Made by a program: the position numbers and the translations under genes. A stretch of 11,566 bases of DNA from UBA11524 sp963642705 (lineage in GTDB: Bacteria; Bacillota; Clostridia; Christensenellales; Aristaeellaceae), in NCBI GenBank assembly GCA_963642705.1, contig CAVIHU010000052.1, positions 1-11,566 on the forward strand, given 5' to 3'. Each line of letters starts with the position of its first letter. Within the stretch, counting starts at the first letter, position 1. Below are positions 1 through 5,702 of the stretch, piece after piece. The notes beneath the pieces are model-generated. The model saw only the letters and a program-made list of their open reading frames with translations. It searched no databases and had not been told where the DNA came from.

Positions 1-12
1 TGTTGCGACTCC

Positions 13-21
13 ATTATACCA
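13..21 (-). promoter_or_regulatory. Possible divergent extended -10 promoter
   Basis: On the minus strand the sequence reads TGGTATAAT, an extended -10 element (TG, one base, then a perfect TATAAT). I see no good -35 hexamer 16 to 18 bases upstream, which is tolerated for extended -10 promoters. It would drive a gene leaving the left edge of the window, divergent from the panT-coaX cluster. The downstream gene is not visible, so this rests on the motif alone. Confidence 0.35.
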
Positions 22-106
22 TATCTCTAATGAACTTCCTTTTCTTTTTGAGGGGTCATATCATTTTAACACATACAATTCATTCCGTACAAAAACTGTT
101 TCTTGC

Positions 107-135
107 TTTACAATCTTCGTCTTTTTCGATATAAT
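107..135 (+). promoter_or_regulatory. Sigma-A promoter of the panT-coaX-hom-aroB cluster
   Basis: TTTACA at 107-112 matches five of six bases of the -35 consensus. A perfect TATAAT follows at 130-135 with the ideal 17-base spacer. Transcription would start near 142, leaving an untranslated leader of about 110 bases before the start codon at 252. The surrounding DNA is AT-rich compared with the coding regions. The leader has a short TCAGA/TCTGA stem near 177-190, and I do not recognise a riboswitch in it. Confidence 0.7.
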
Positions 136-251
136 AGCATTATCCGCATGGTTTGCGCCGCTGAGAGCGAAGGCATCAGACGGTTCTGACAAACATACGG
201 AAATCATAATCATCGTAGGGCACCCGAAAGGGACTCGAACGGAGGCAAAAA

Positions 252-863
252 ATGAATACGCAAAGCACACATCTTGTCCGGCTGCTGACGCTCACGATGC
301 TCGCGGCGCTCATCTTCCTGATGGGACAGACGCCGATCGGGCTGATTCCGCTGGGCTTCTGCAACGTGACGCTGCTGGTCATTCCGGTAGCGGTCGGCAC
401 GCTGTTCATTGGGCTGAACAGCGGCTTGATTTTAGGGCTCGTTTTCGGCGCGACAAGCTTTCTGTCCGCGCTGCTGCGCCCGTCGACGCTCGTCGCAACG
501 CTCATGGGCGAATCGCCGCTGCTGGTCGTTGTGATGACGTTCCTGCCGAGGCTGATGGTGCCGGTCGTCATCCATTTCGTGTATAAGCTCATGGCGCACA
601 AGCTCGACAAGACAGGTCTGGCGGTCGCATCGGCATGCGGAAGCCTGACGAACACGATTCTCTATCTGGGCCTGATGCTGCTTTTCTACGTGATGTGCGG
701 CATTGACAACACGGCGGTGCTGACGGCCATCGGCGCGACTGCCGGCGGTGCAGGGCCGCTTGAGGCGATTGCCGCAGCGCTGATTACGCCGCCGATTGTG
801 CTGGCGCTGAGGAAGGCGCTGCATCGCAGGGGAATGGGCGCTTCCTCGGAGAAGGAAAAGTGA
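252..863 (+). CDS. panT: ECF transporter S component, probable pantothenate transporter (PanT-like)
   Basis: This 203-residue, very hydrophobic protein has about six membrane spans (roughly residues 9-25, 36-54, 56-74, 88-112, 122-148 and 168-188), the size and topology of substrate-binding S components of energy-coupling factor transporters. Typical S-component patches are visible: the TPIGLIPLGFCNVTLLVIP stretch before span 2, the FLPR motif at 97-100, and GSLTNTILYLG at 130-140. Such proteins bind a vitamin in the membrane and work with a shared EcfA/EcfA'/EcfT module, which is not encoded here. The start is set by GGAGG at 241-245, seven bases upstream of the ATG. Pantothenate is inferred from coaX lying next on the same strand, since CoaX phosphorylates pantothenate. 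The family call is firmer than the substrate, and another vitamin or precursor is possible. The tail is short and charged. Confidence 0.8.
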   Translation: MNTQSTHLVRLLTLTMLAALIFLMGQTPIGLIPLGFCNVTLLVIPVAVGTLFIGLNSGLILGLVFGATSFLSALLRPSTLVATLMGESPLLVVVMTFLPRLMVPVVIHFVYKLMAHKLDKTGLAVASACGSLTNTILYLGLMLLFYVMCGIDNTAVLTAIGATAGGAGPLEAIAAALITPPIVLALRKALHRRGMGASSEKEK

Positions 864-997
864 TTTTCCTTTGTCTGGTTGGGGAAATTGCTGATATTCT
901 ATCCTGCATAACAGGAGGGCTTTGCGATTGCCCCTTTCCCCCCTTCGCTTTCGCGTCAACAGGCGCTCCGGAGGATATGATAAATCGTACAAAGTCC

Positions 998-1003
998 GGG
1001 AGG
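998..1003 (+). promoter_or_regulatory. Ribosome binding site deciding the coaX start
   Basis: GGGAGG lies eight bases before the ATG at 1012. That ATG begins the conserved CoaX N-terminus (MILTLDIGNTN). The frame stays open upstream to alternative TTG codons at 922 and 928, but the extra residues do not resemble the family. Confidence 0.7.
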
Positions 1004-1011
1004 TACAGAAG

Positions 1012-1779
1012 ATGATTCTGACACTTGACATCGGCAACACCAACATCAAGACAGCACTCTTTGACGGCAAGGACATGAAGCATTACTGGCGGCTGTCGAC
1101 AAACGTCCTGTATTCCTCCGATGAATACGGCATTCTGCTGACGAACCTGTTCCGCCATGACGGTGTGGATCCTGCCTGCGTTGAGGGCATCATGATCTCC
1201 TCTGTCGTTCCGACGGTGAATTTCACCATCGAGCACATGTGTCAGAATTACTTCGGCATCACGCCGCTGTTCGTCGTGCCGGGCATCAGGACGGGCATCA
1301 ACATCCGCTATGAAAACCCGCGCGAGCTCGGCAGCGACCGCATCGCAAACGCCGTCGCCGCCTATGAGGAATACGGCGCGCCGACCATTTTCATTGACTT
1401 CGGCACGGCAACGACGTTCGGCGTCATCGGCGAGGGCGGCACGTTCCTGGGCGGATGTATCTGCCCGGGCGTTAAGCTGGCGAGCGAGGCGCTTGTCAGC
1501 GGCACCGCGAAGCTGCCGCGCTTCGAGCTGACAAGGCCCGAGCACGTCATCGGACGAACGACGCTTGCCAACCTGCAGTCCGGCATGTACTACGGCTATG
1601 TCGGGCTGGTGAAGAACATCGTCCGCAAAATCAAGCAGGAGCTCGATCATGACGCGCTCGTTGTCGCAACAGGCGGCATGGCGGTCATGATCGCCGAAGA
1701 AAGCAAGGTCATCGACAAGCTGGACGGGCTGCTGACGCTCAAGGGGCTGCGGCTCATCTACGAACGGAACAGGAATTGA
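1012..1779 (+). CDS. coaX: Type III pantothenate kinase
   Basis: This cytoplasmic enzyme of 255 residues, the usual CoaX length, phosphorylates pantothenate to 4'-phosphopantothenate, the first committed step of coenzyme A synthesis. It has the ASKHA-fold signature DIGNTN at residues 6-11 for the nucleotide phosphates. ELGSDR at 105-110 carries the conserved Asp109 expected as catalytic base. IDFGTATTF at 128-136 is the second phosphate motif and GGCICPG at 147-153 is also typical. The C-terminal VVATGGMA at 217-224 is the adenosine-side motif. Type III kinases are not inhibited by CoA feedback, a family property rather than something visible here. The gene follows the ECF S component after 148 bases and precedes hom by 54 bases on the same strand, so uptake and first phosphorylation are probably linked. 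Family assignment is secure. Confidence 0.95.
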   Translation: MILTLDIGNTNIKTALFDGKDMKHYWRLSTNVLYSSDEYGILLTNLFRHDGVDPACVEGIMISSVVPTVNFTIEHMCQNYFGITPLFVVPGIRTGINIRYENPRELGSDRIANAVAAYEEYGAPTIFIDFGTATTFGVIGEGGTFLGGCICPGVKLASEALVSGTAKLPRFELTRPEHVIGRTTLANLQSGMYYGYVGLVKNIVRKIKQELDHDALVVATGGMAVMIAEESKVIDKLDGLLTLKGLRLIYERNRN

Positions 1780-1833
1780 TTCCCTTCTACATCGACAGAA
1801 CAATGGCGTATCCGCCATGCAGGAGGAAACAGC

Positions 1834-3111
1834 ATGAAGGAAGTTGTAATCGGATTTTTGGGCTGCGGCAATGTCGGCGGAGGTGTGTGGACGCTGCTGA
1901 CCGGCTTCTCGAACGAAATCGCGCACCGCGACAGCCTTTCCATCCGCGTCAAGCGCGTGCTGGTGCGCGACGTGAACAAGACGCGTTCGTGCGGCGTGCC
2001 GCGTGAGCTGCTGACGACAAACGCCGCCGAGGTGCTCGAAGACCCGGAAATCAGCATCGTCGTGGAATTTATGGGCGGCGAGCAGCCTGCAACGGACTAC
2101 ATGCTCCGCGCACTGGAGAACGGCAAGACCGTCGTCACGGCGAACAAGGTCGCCATCGCGCTGAACTGGCACCGCCTGCAGGCCGCGGCACAGCGCCACA
2201 AGGTCGGCCTGTACTACGAGGCGAGCGTCTGCGGCGCGATTCCGATCATCAACACGCTCATGCAGCCCCTGCAGGCAAACCGCATCAGCTCCCTGATGGG
2301 CATCATCAACGGCACGACGAACTATATCCTCTCGCGCATGTACGAAAACGGCGAGGATTACGAGGCCGTGCTGCATGACGCGCAGCAGCTGGGTCTGGCC
2401 GAGCCGAATCCTGCTGCCGACGTCGAGGGGCTCGATGCCGCGTACAAGCTGTCCATCATGGCAAGCCTCGCGTTCCATGCGCGCGTGCCGTTCAGCAAGG
2501 TGTACCGTGAGGGCATCACGAAGATCACCGCGCTGGACATCGCCTGCGCGAAGGAAATGGGCTATGTGCTCAAGCTGCTCGCCATCGCCAAGCGCGACGG
2601 CAACACCATCGAGGTGCGCGTCCATCCGACGCTCCTGCCGAAGGCGCACCCGCTTGCGCAGGTCAGCGGCAGCTTCAATGCCGTGTTCCTGCACGGTCAC
2701 GCATGCCAGGAAATGATGCTGCAGGGTCGCGGTGCGGGCGATCTGCCGACTGCAAGCGCCGTTGTCGGCGATATCCTGCATGCCGCGACGGTTGACGTGC
2801 ATGTCCACCCAACATTCGTCAACAGCGAATCCGCCGATGCATCGCTGTCCTTCACCAACGATTGGAAGACGCGCTACTTCCTGCGCCTGTCCGTCAAGGA
2901 TGAGCCCGGTTCGCTGGCAAAGATCGCGGCATGGCTCGCGAGCGAGAAGGTCTCCATCGCAACCATGATGCAGAAGGCGGAGCACGCCGGCGGGAAAGTG
3001 CCGCTGATTATCATCACCCACGAGGCAAACGAGCAGGCCATCCGCACGGCGGCCGCAAAATTCGACCCCGAGCTTTGCACGATTGAGAACATCATCCGCG
3101 TTGAAGCGTAA
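1834..3111 (+). CDS. hom: Homoserine dehydrogenase with C-terminal ACT domain
   Basis: This protein reduces aspartate-semialdehyde to homoserine with NAD(P)H, the branch point to threonine and methionine. Its 425 residues are the usual length for the monofunctional, ACT-bearing form. The Rossmann nucleotide site is GFLGCGNVGGG at residues 7-17. TANK at 102-105 gives catalytic Lys105. The substrate domain carries GIINGTTNYIL at 156-166 and DVEGLDAAYKL at 196-206, with the second catalytic Lys205. GRGAGDLPTASAVVGDI at 298-314 is the family's glycine-rich signature. An ACT domain spans about 347-412 (RYFLRLSVKDEPGSLAKIA), which in this family senses threonine. AGGAGG at 1821-1826 sits seven bases before the ATG. 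Neither thrB nor thrC is adjacent; the neighbours are coaX and aroB, so the gene lies in a mixed biosynthetic cluster. No key residue is missing. Confidence 0.96.
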   Translation: MKEVVIGFLGCGNVGGGVWTLLTGFSNEIAHRDSLSIRVKRVLVRDVNKTRSCGVPRELLTTNAAEVLEDPEISIVVEFMGGEQPATDYMLRALENGKTVVTANKVAIALNWHRLQAAAQRHKVGLYYEASVCGAIPIINTLMQPLQANRISSLMGIINGTTNYILSRMYENGEDYEAVLHDAQQLGLAEPNPAADVEGLDAAYKLSIMASLAFHARVPFSKVYREGITKITALDIACAKEMGYVLKLLAIAKRDGNTIEVRVHPTLLPKAHPLAQVSGSFNAVFLHGHACQEMMLQGRGAGDLPTASAVVGDILHAATVDVHVHPTFVNSESADASLSFTNDWKTRYFLRLSVKDEPGSLAKIAAWLASEKVSIATMMQKAEHAGGKVPLIIITHEANEQAIRTAAAKFDPELCTIENIIRVEA

Positions 3112-3151
3112 GGCAATACCGCACAATTCATCCAAAGAAAGGCGATTGTTC

Positions 3152-4246
3152 ATGCAGACCATCACCGTTGCGCTGGGCGACAGGAGCTATCCGATTTACA
3201 TCGAGCGCGGCATTTTATCGCAGGCCGGCAAGCTGCTTCACGCGCAGCTGAGCGATGCCGCCGCTGCCGTCATCACGGATGACCATGTCGCACCGCTGTA
3301 TCTGCAGCAGGTCGTGTCTTCCATGGAAAGCGCCGGACTTCGCGTATGCAGCATCGTCCTGCCGCACGGCGAGGAGACAAAATGCCTCGCTCGCCTGACG
3401 GAGCTGTACACATTCCTCTGCCAGCAGCACATCACACGCAGGGATGCCGTGGTCGCGCTCGGCGGCGGCGTCATCGGCGATTTGGCCGGTCTGGCGGCGG
3501 CGACGTACTTGCGCGGCGTGCGCTTCATTCAGCTTCCCACGACGCTGCTGGCGCAGGTGGACTCCTCCGTCGGCGGAAAGGTTGCGGTGGATTTGCCGCA
3601 GGGCAAGAACCTCGTCGGCGCATTCTACCAGCCGGAGCTCGTGCTTGCCGACCCGCTGACGCTCGAGACGCTGACGGACGAATTCTGGCGCGACGGGCTG
3701 GGCGAGGTCGTCAAGTATGGCTGTATCGGCAATGAAGCACTGTTTGCGCTGCTTGAACAGCAGGCCTCAGGCGGCCGTCAATCGCTTATGGCGGTGATTG
3801 ACGACATTCTTCTGCACTGCATCCGGCAGAAGGCGGATGTCGTCGCGCAGGACGAGCATGATACCGGGCTGCGCATGACGCTGAATTTCGGGCACACCAT
3901 CGCCCATGCGGTGGAAACATGCCAGCATTATACAGGCATGCGCCACGGCGAGGCGGTCGCGCTGGGCATGCGCATCATCACCGGCATCACGGAGCATCGC
4001 GGCATGACGGAATCGGGCACCAGCCGGCGCCTGAACCGCCTGCTCGATACGCTCCATATGCCCGATGCGTTGCCGGACATTCCGGAAAGTGCGCTGCTTA
4101 ATGCCATGACGCTGGACAAAAAGAGCGCCGGCAGGCAGCTGCGCATCATTTCCCTGAAGAAAATCGGCAGCTGCGAAATCATCCCGACGGACGTGTCCTT
4201 CTTTCAGGGCATGACGGCGATGAAAAGTCCCACAGAAAGCAGGTGA
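3152..4246 (+). CDS. aroB: 3-dehydroquinate synthase
   Basis: The second shikimate-pathway enzyme converts DAHP to 3-dehydroquinate using catalytic NAD and a divalent metal. The 364 residues match the family. NAD-binding GGGVIGDLAG is at 104-113. The hallmark QLPTTLLAQVDSSVGGK is at 127-143, followed by GKNLVGAFYQP at 151-161. The metal ligands are recognisable as Glu185 (in GLGEVVKYG), His248 (in LNFGHTIAHA) and His265 (in MRHGEAVALGM). The ATG at 3152 is chosen because AAAGG at 3138-3142 precedes it by nine bases and MQTITVALGDRSYPI fits the family N-terminus. An upstream in-frame alternative at 3083 would overlap the end of hom and lacks similarity. The gene lies 40 bases after hom and 7 bases before the AraC-type regulator, consistent with cotranscription. 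Confidence 0.96.
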   Translation: MQTITVALGDRSYPIYIERGILSQAGKLLHAQLSDAAAAVITDDHVAPLYLQQVVSSMESAGLRVCSIVLPHGEETKCLARLTELYTFLCQQHITRRDAVVALGGGVIGDLAGLAAATYLRGVRFIQLPTTLLAQVDSSVGGKVAVDLPQGKNLVGAFYQPELVLADPLTLETLTDEFWRDGLGEVVKYGCIGNEALFALLEQQASGGRQSLMAVIDDILLHCIRQKADVVAQDEHDTGLRMTLNFGHTIAHAVETCQHYTGMRHGEAVALGMRIITGITEHRGMTESGTSRRLNRLLDTLHMPDALPDIPESALLNAMTLDKKSAGRQLRIISLKKIGSCEIIPTDVSFFQGMTAMKSPTESR

Positions 4247-4253
4247 AGGGTTC

Positions 4254-5336
4254 ATGCAGCAGCTTCTGTCCGAGTCCATGCTTTCCATGATGACGCAGGG
4301 CGAGCAGCCGCCGAAAAGCGATGCGTCCATGCCCGTGTATGGATGGCGGCTGCTTCGCTGGGAGGCGGATGTTCCTCTGACGGAGGTGCAGAGACAGGCC
4401 CTGCTGGGGATTGTACCCGAGGCAATGGCGCTTTGCGGCGTCAGCGCAGCCTGCTTCGCGGCGGACGGCGACGTCATGACCATCCTGCTGGCGCTGACGA
4501 GCTTTCCGGCAAAGGCGCACCGTGCGCCCGTGCTGTGGCTCTGCGCCCATGCGCTGATTGAAAAGGCATCCGTCACGCTGGAACAGGACGGCACCATGTT
4601 CATCGGCGAGGAATTCGACAATCCTGCCGAATGGACAGAGCATCTGCGCCCGATGCGCGAAATCAGCGACTGGTGGACGCATGCCTCGCCCATGGACGGC
4701 GCCACCGCGCACCGCCATCGCAAGGAGCTGCAGACGTGCATCAAGCGGCGGCAGTACGCCGTGCTGGGGGGCTATGTGTCACGTGCGCTGCGCGAGGATC
4801 AGCAGCTGTCCGTGACCTGCTTTGCCTTCGTGCCGCTGGTGATTGAGGCGGTCTGGAGTCAGCATGCGGAGCTGCCGCTGCAGACCCTGACGGAAGGCTT
4901 GAACCTGAGCGAGATGACGCGCCGTCCGCGGGAAACGCTGCTGAACTGGCTGTCTCTGCTGCCGCCGAGGCTCCGCGCCTGCCCGCAGACCGCCAGCAGC
5001 GAGCCGATTGAAAAGGTCATCGACTCCATCCGTGCGGACTGCTCCCTGCCGTATTCGCAGACGAACCTGAGCCGCTCGCTCGGGCTGACTCCTGCGTATT
5101 TCTGCCGGCTGTTCCGCGACAAGACCGGCCAGCACTTTTCGACCTTCCTGACGCGCACACGCATGGAAAAGGCGCAGCAGCTGCTCGCGGAGCAGCCGAC
5201 GCGTCTGCTCGGCGATATCAGTGCCGCTTGCGGCTATCCCAACAAGAGCTATTTCTGTCAGGTGTTCAAGAAATACACCGGCATGACGCCCGGCGAATAT
5301 CAAGCCGTCGCAGCAGAGCAGCATCCGGCTGGGTAA
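4254..5336 (+). CDS. AraC-family transcriptional regulator
   Basis: This 360-residue protein has a C-terminal AraC-type double helix-turn-helix at about residues 251-350. The first helix-turn-helix is around NLSRSLGLTPAYFCRLFRDK (271-290). The second is around DISAACGYPNKSYFCQVFKK (321-340), ending in the usual TGMTPGEYQ at 342-350. The N-terminal 250 residues are not recognisable as a cupin sugar-binding or receiver domain. The stretch 155-240 (HRHRKELQTCIKRRQYAVL onward) resembles the helical linker before the DNA-binding domain in YesN-like Clostridia regulators. The ligand is unknown. AGGTGA at 4241-4246 overlaps the aroB stop and lies seven bases before the ATG, so translation is likely coupled to aroB. 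A strong terminator follows, making this the last gene of the unit. It may control this cluster or act elsewhere; the sequence does not tell. Confidence 0.88.
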   Translation: MQQLLSESMLSMMTQGEQPPKSDASMPVYGWRLLRWEADVPLTEVQRQALLGIVPEAMALCGVSAACFAADGDVMTILLALTSFPAKAHRAPVLWLCAHALIEKASVTLEQDGTMFIGEEFDNPAEWTEHLRPMREISDWWTHASPMDGATAHRHRKELQTCIKRRQYAVLGGYVSRALREDQQLSVTCFAFVPLVIEAVWSQHAELPLQTLTEGLNLSEMTRRPRETLLNWLSLLPPRLRACPQTASSEPIEKVIDSIRADCSLPYSQTNLSRSLGLTPAYFCRLFRDKTGQHFSTFLTRTRMEKAQQLLAEQPTRLLGDISAACGYPNKSYFCQVFKKYTGMTPGEYQAVAAEQHPAG

Positions 5337-5358
5337 CGTTTTCTACAGCATATGATCC

Positions 5359-5395
5359 GGCGGATGAAATGTGTGGGTTTCGTCCGCCTGTTTTT
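5359..5395 (+). terminator. Intrinsic terminator after the AraC-family gene
   Basis: GGCGGATGAAA at 5359-5369 pairs with TTTCGTCCGCC at 5378-5388: eleven pairs with one T-G wobble and an eight-base loop. The tail is TGTTTTTATT. It lies 22 bases after the regulator stop codon and should end the panT-to-regulator transcript. Confidence 0.85.
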
Positions 5396-5398
5396 ATT

Positions 5399-5452
5399 CC
5401 TTCGGCAGCATACTTGGTTTCCTTTGCATGGTTGGCTTTGGGCAAGCTATCA
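5399..5452 (+). repeat. Imperfect direct repeat A, copy 1
   Basis: This 54-base block aligns without gaps to copy 2 at 5497-5550, exactly 98 bases downstream. Shared blocks include CCTTCGG, AGCATACTTG, GCAT, GTTG, GGCAA and CTAT. Copy 1 follows the strong terminator directly. No reading frame in it looks like a gene. Confidence 0.7.
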
Positions 5453-5469
5453 AGGTGGATTTCCGGTCG

Positions 5470-5490
5470 CAGACTTCGTCTGATTCTTTC
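5470..5490 (+). terminator. Weak hairpin with T-rich tail
   Basis: CAGAC-TTC-GTCTG forms a five-pair stem with a three-base loop, followed by ATTCTTTCTT. It precedes repeat A copy 2, just as the strong terminator precedes copy 1. The short stem makes termination doubtful. Confidence 0.3.
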
Positions 5491-5496
5491 TTGACC

Positions 5497-5550
5497 CCTT
5501 CGGAAGCATACTTGATTTTATTGGCATAGTTGAGTTGTGGCAAACTATAA
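5497..5550 (+). repeat. Imperfect direct repeat A, copy 2
   Basis: This is the second copy of the 54-base block at 5399-5452. It contains CTTCGGAAG, a short palindrome, and a six-pair stem ATAGTT/AACTAT (5526-5531 with 5543-5548). It also contains TTGGCA at 5521 and TATAAG at 5546, a poor promoter match with an overlong 19-base spacer. A promoter for the following gene could lie here, but no good one is visible. Confidence 0.7.
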
Positions 5551-5554
5551 GAGA

Positions 5555-5602
5555 AGCTGCATCACAAACCCATTACGGAAAAGCGCACTGCGAAGGGGTT
5601 TG
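5555..5602 (+). repeat. Imperfect direct repeat B, copy 1
   Basis: This 48-base block aligns without gaps to copy 2 at 5628-5675 with an offset of 73 bases. Shared blocks are AGCTGCAT, ACAA, TTACG, AAAAGCGCA, TGC and GGTTTG. The offset is not a multiple of three, so this is not a peptide repeat. Its right end merges with the hairpin at 5599-5625. Confidence 0.7.
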
Positions 5603-5625
5603 GGGGCGAGCGCAAAGCCCCCAAA
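5599..5625. other. GC-rich hairpin between repeat B copies
   Basis: TTTGGGGGC at 5599-5607 and GCCCCCAAA at 5617-5625 form a perfect nine-pair stem around a nine-base loop. Neither strand has a T-run after the stem, so it is not a standard terminator. It looks like the core of an extragenic palindromic repeat. Confidence 0.55.
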
Positions 5626-5627
5626 AT

Positions 5628-5675
5628 AGCTGCATTACAAGCCTGTTACGAAAAAGCGCATTGCAAAGTGGTTTG
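5628..5675 (+). repeat. Imperfect direct repeat B, copy 2
   Basis: This is the second copy of the 48-base block at 5555-5602. It ends 27 bases before the start codon of the SpoIID-family gene, so it lies in that gene's leader or promoter region. The hairpin that follows copy 1 is not repeated after copy 2, where the sequence changes to the ribosome binding site. Confidence 0.7.
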
Positions 5676-5688
5676 ACAAAACACGCAA

Positions 5689-5695
5689 AAGGAGG
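5689..5695 (+). promoter_or_regulatory. Ribosome binding site supporting a TTG start
   Basis: AAGGAGG lies seven bases before TTG at 5703, the ideal spacing. The protein from this TTG begins with a normal signal peptide. The next ATG at 5712 is 16 bases from the site, which is too far. Confidence 0.75.
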
Positions 5696-5702
5696 AATCC
5701 GC

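Noticed and set aside
142..251. Riboswitch in the panT leader
   Set aside because: The leader is about 110 bases and shows only a short five-pair stem, with no known aptamer motif.
852..871. Perfect 8-base inverted repeat AAGGAAAA/TTTTCCTT over the panT stop codon
   Set aside because: The stem is AT-rich and lacks a following T-run, so I do not call it a terminator; it may be chance.
977..1015. Twelve-codon upstream frame whose TGA overlaps the coaX ATG
   Set aside because: Its GGAGG is only two bases from the ATG, too close for good initiation, and the peptide shows no leader-like codon run.
784..3165. Very long open frame (793 codons) on the minus strand opposite coaX and hom
   Set aside because: It is antisense to two clearly identified genes and its translation is Arg/Asp/His/Gln-rich without family motifs, typical of a stop-poor shadow of GC-rich genes.
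5399..5675. CRISPR-like array
   Set aside because: There are only two diverged copies of each of two different units, with 44-base and 25-base spacers and no cas genes.
5673..5678. Perfect TTGACA hexamer upstream of the SpoIID-family gene
   Set aside because: No -10 element lies 16-18 bases downstream, where the start codon region already begins.
5535..5702. In-frame 56-residue extension upstream of the SpoIID-family start
   Set aside because: It crosses the B repeats, whose 73-base offset breaks the frame, and would bury the signal peptide. The AAGGAGG site points to the TTG at 5703.
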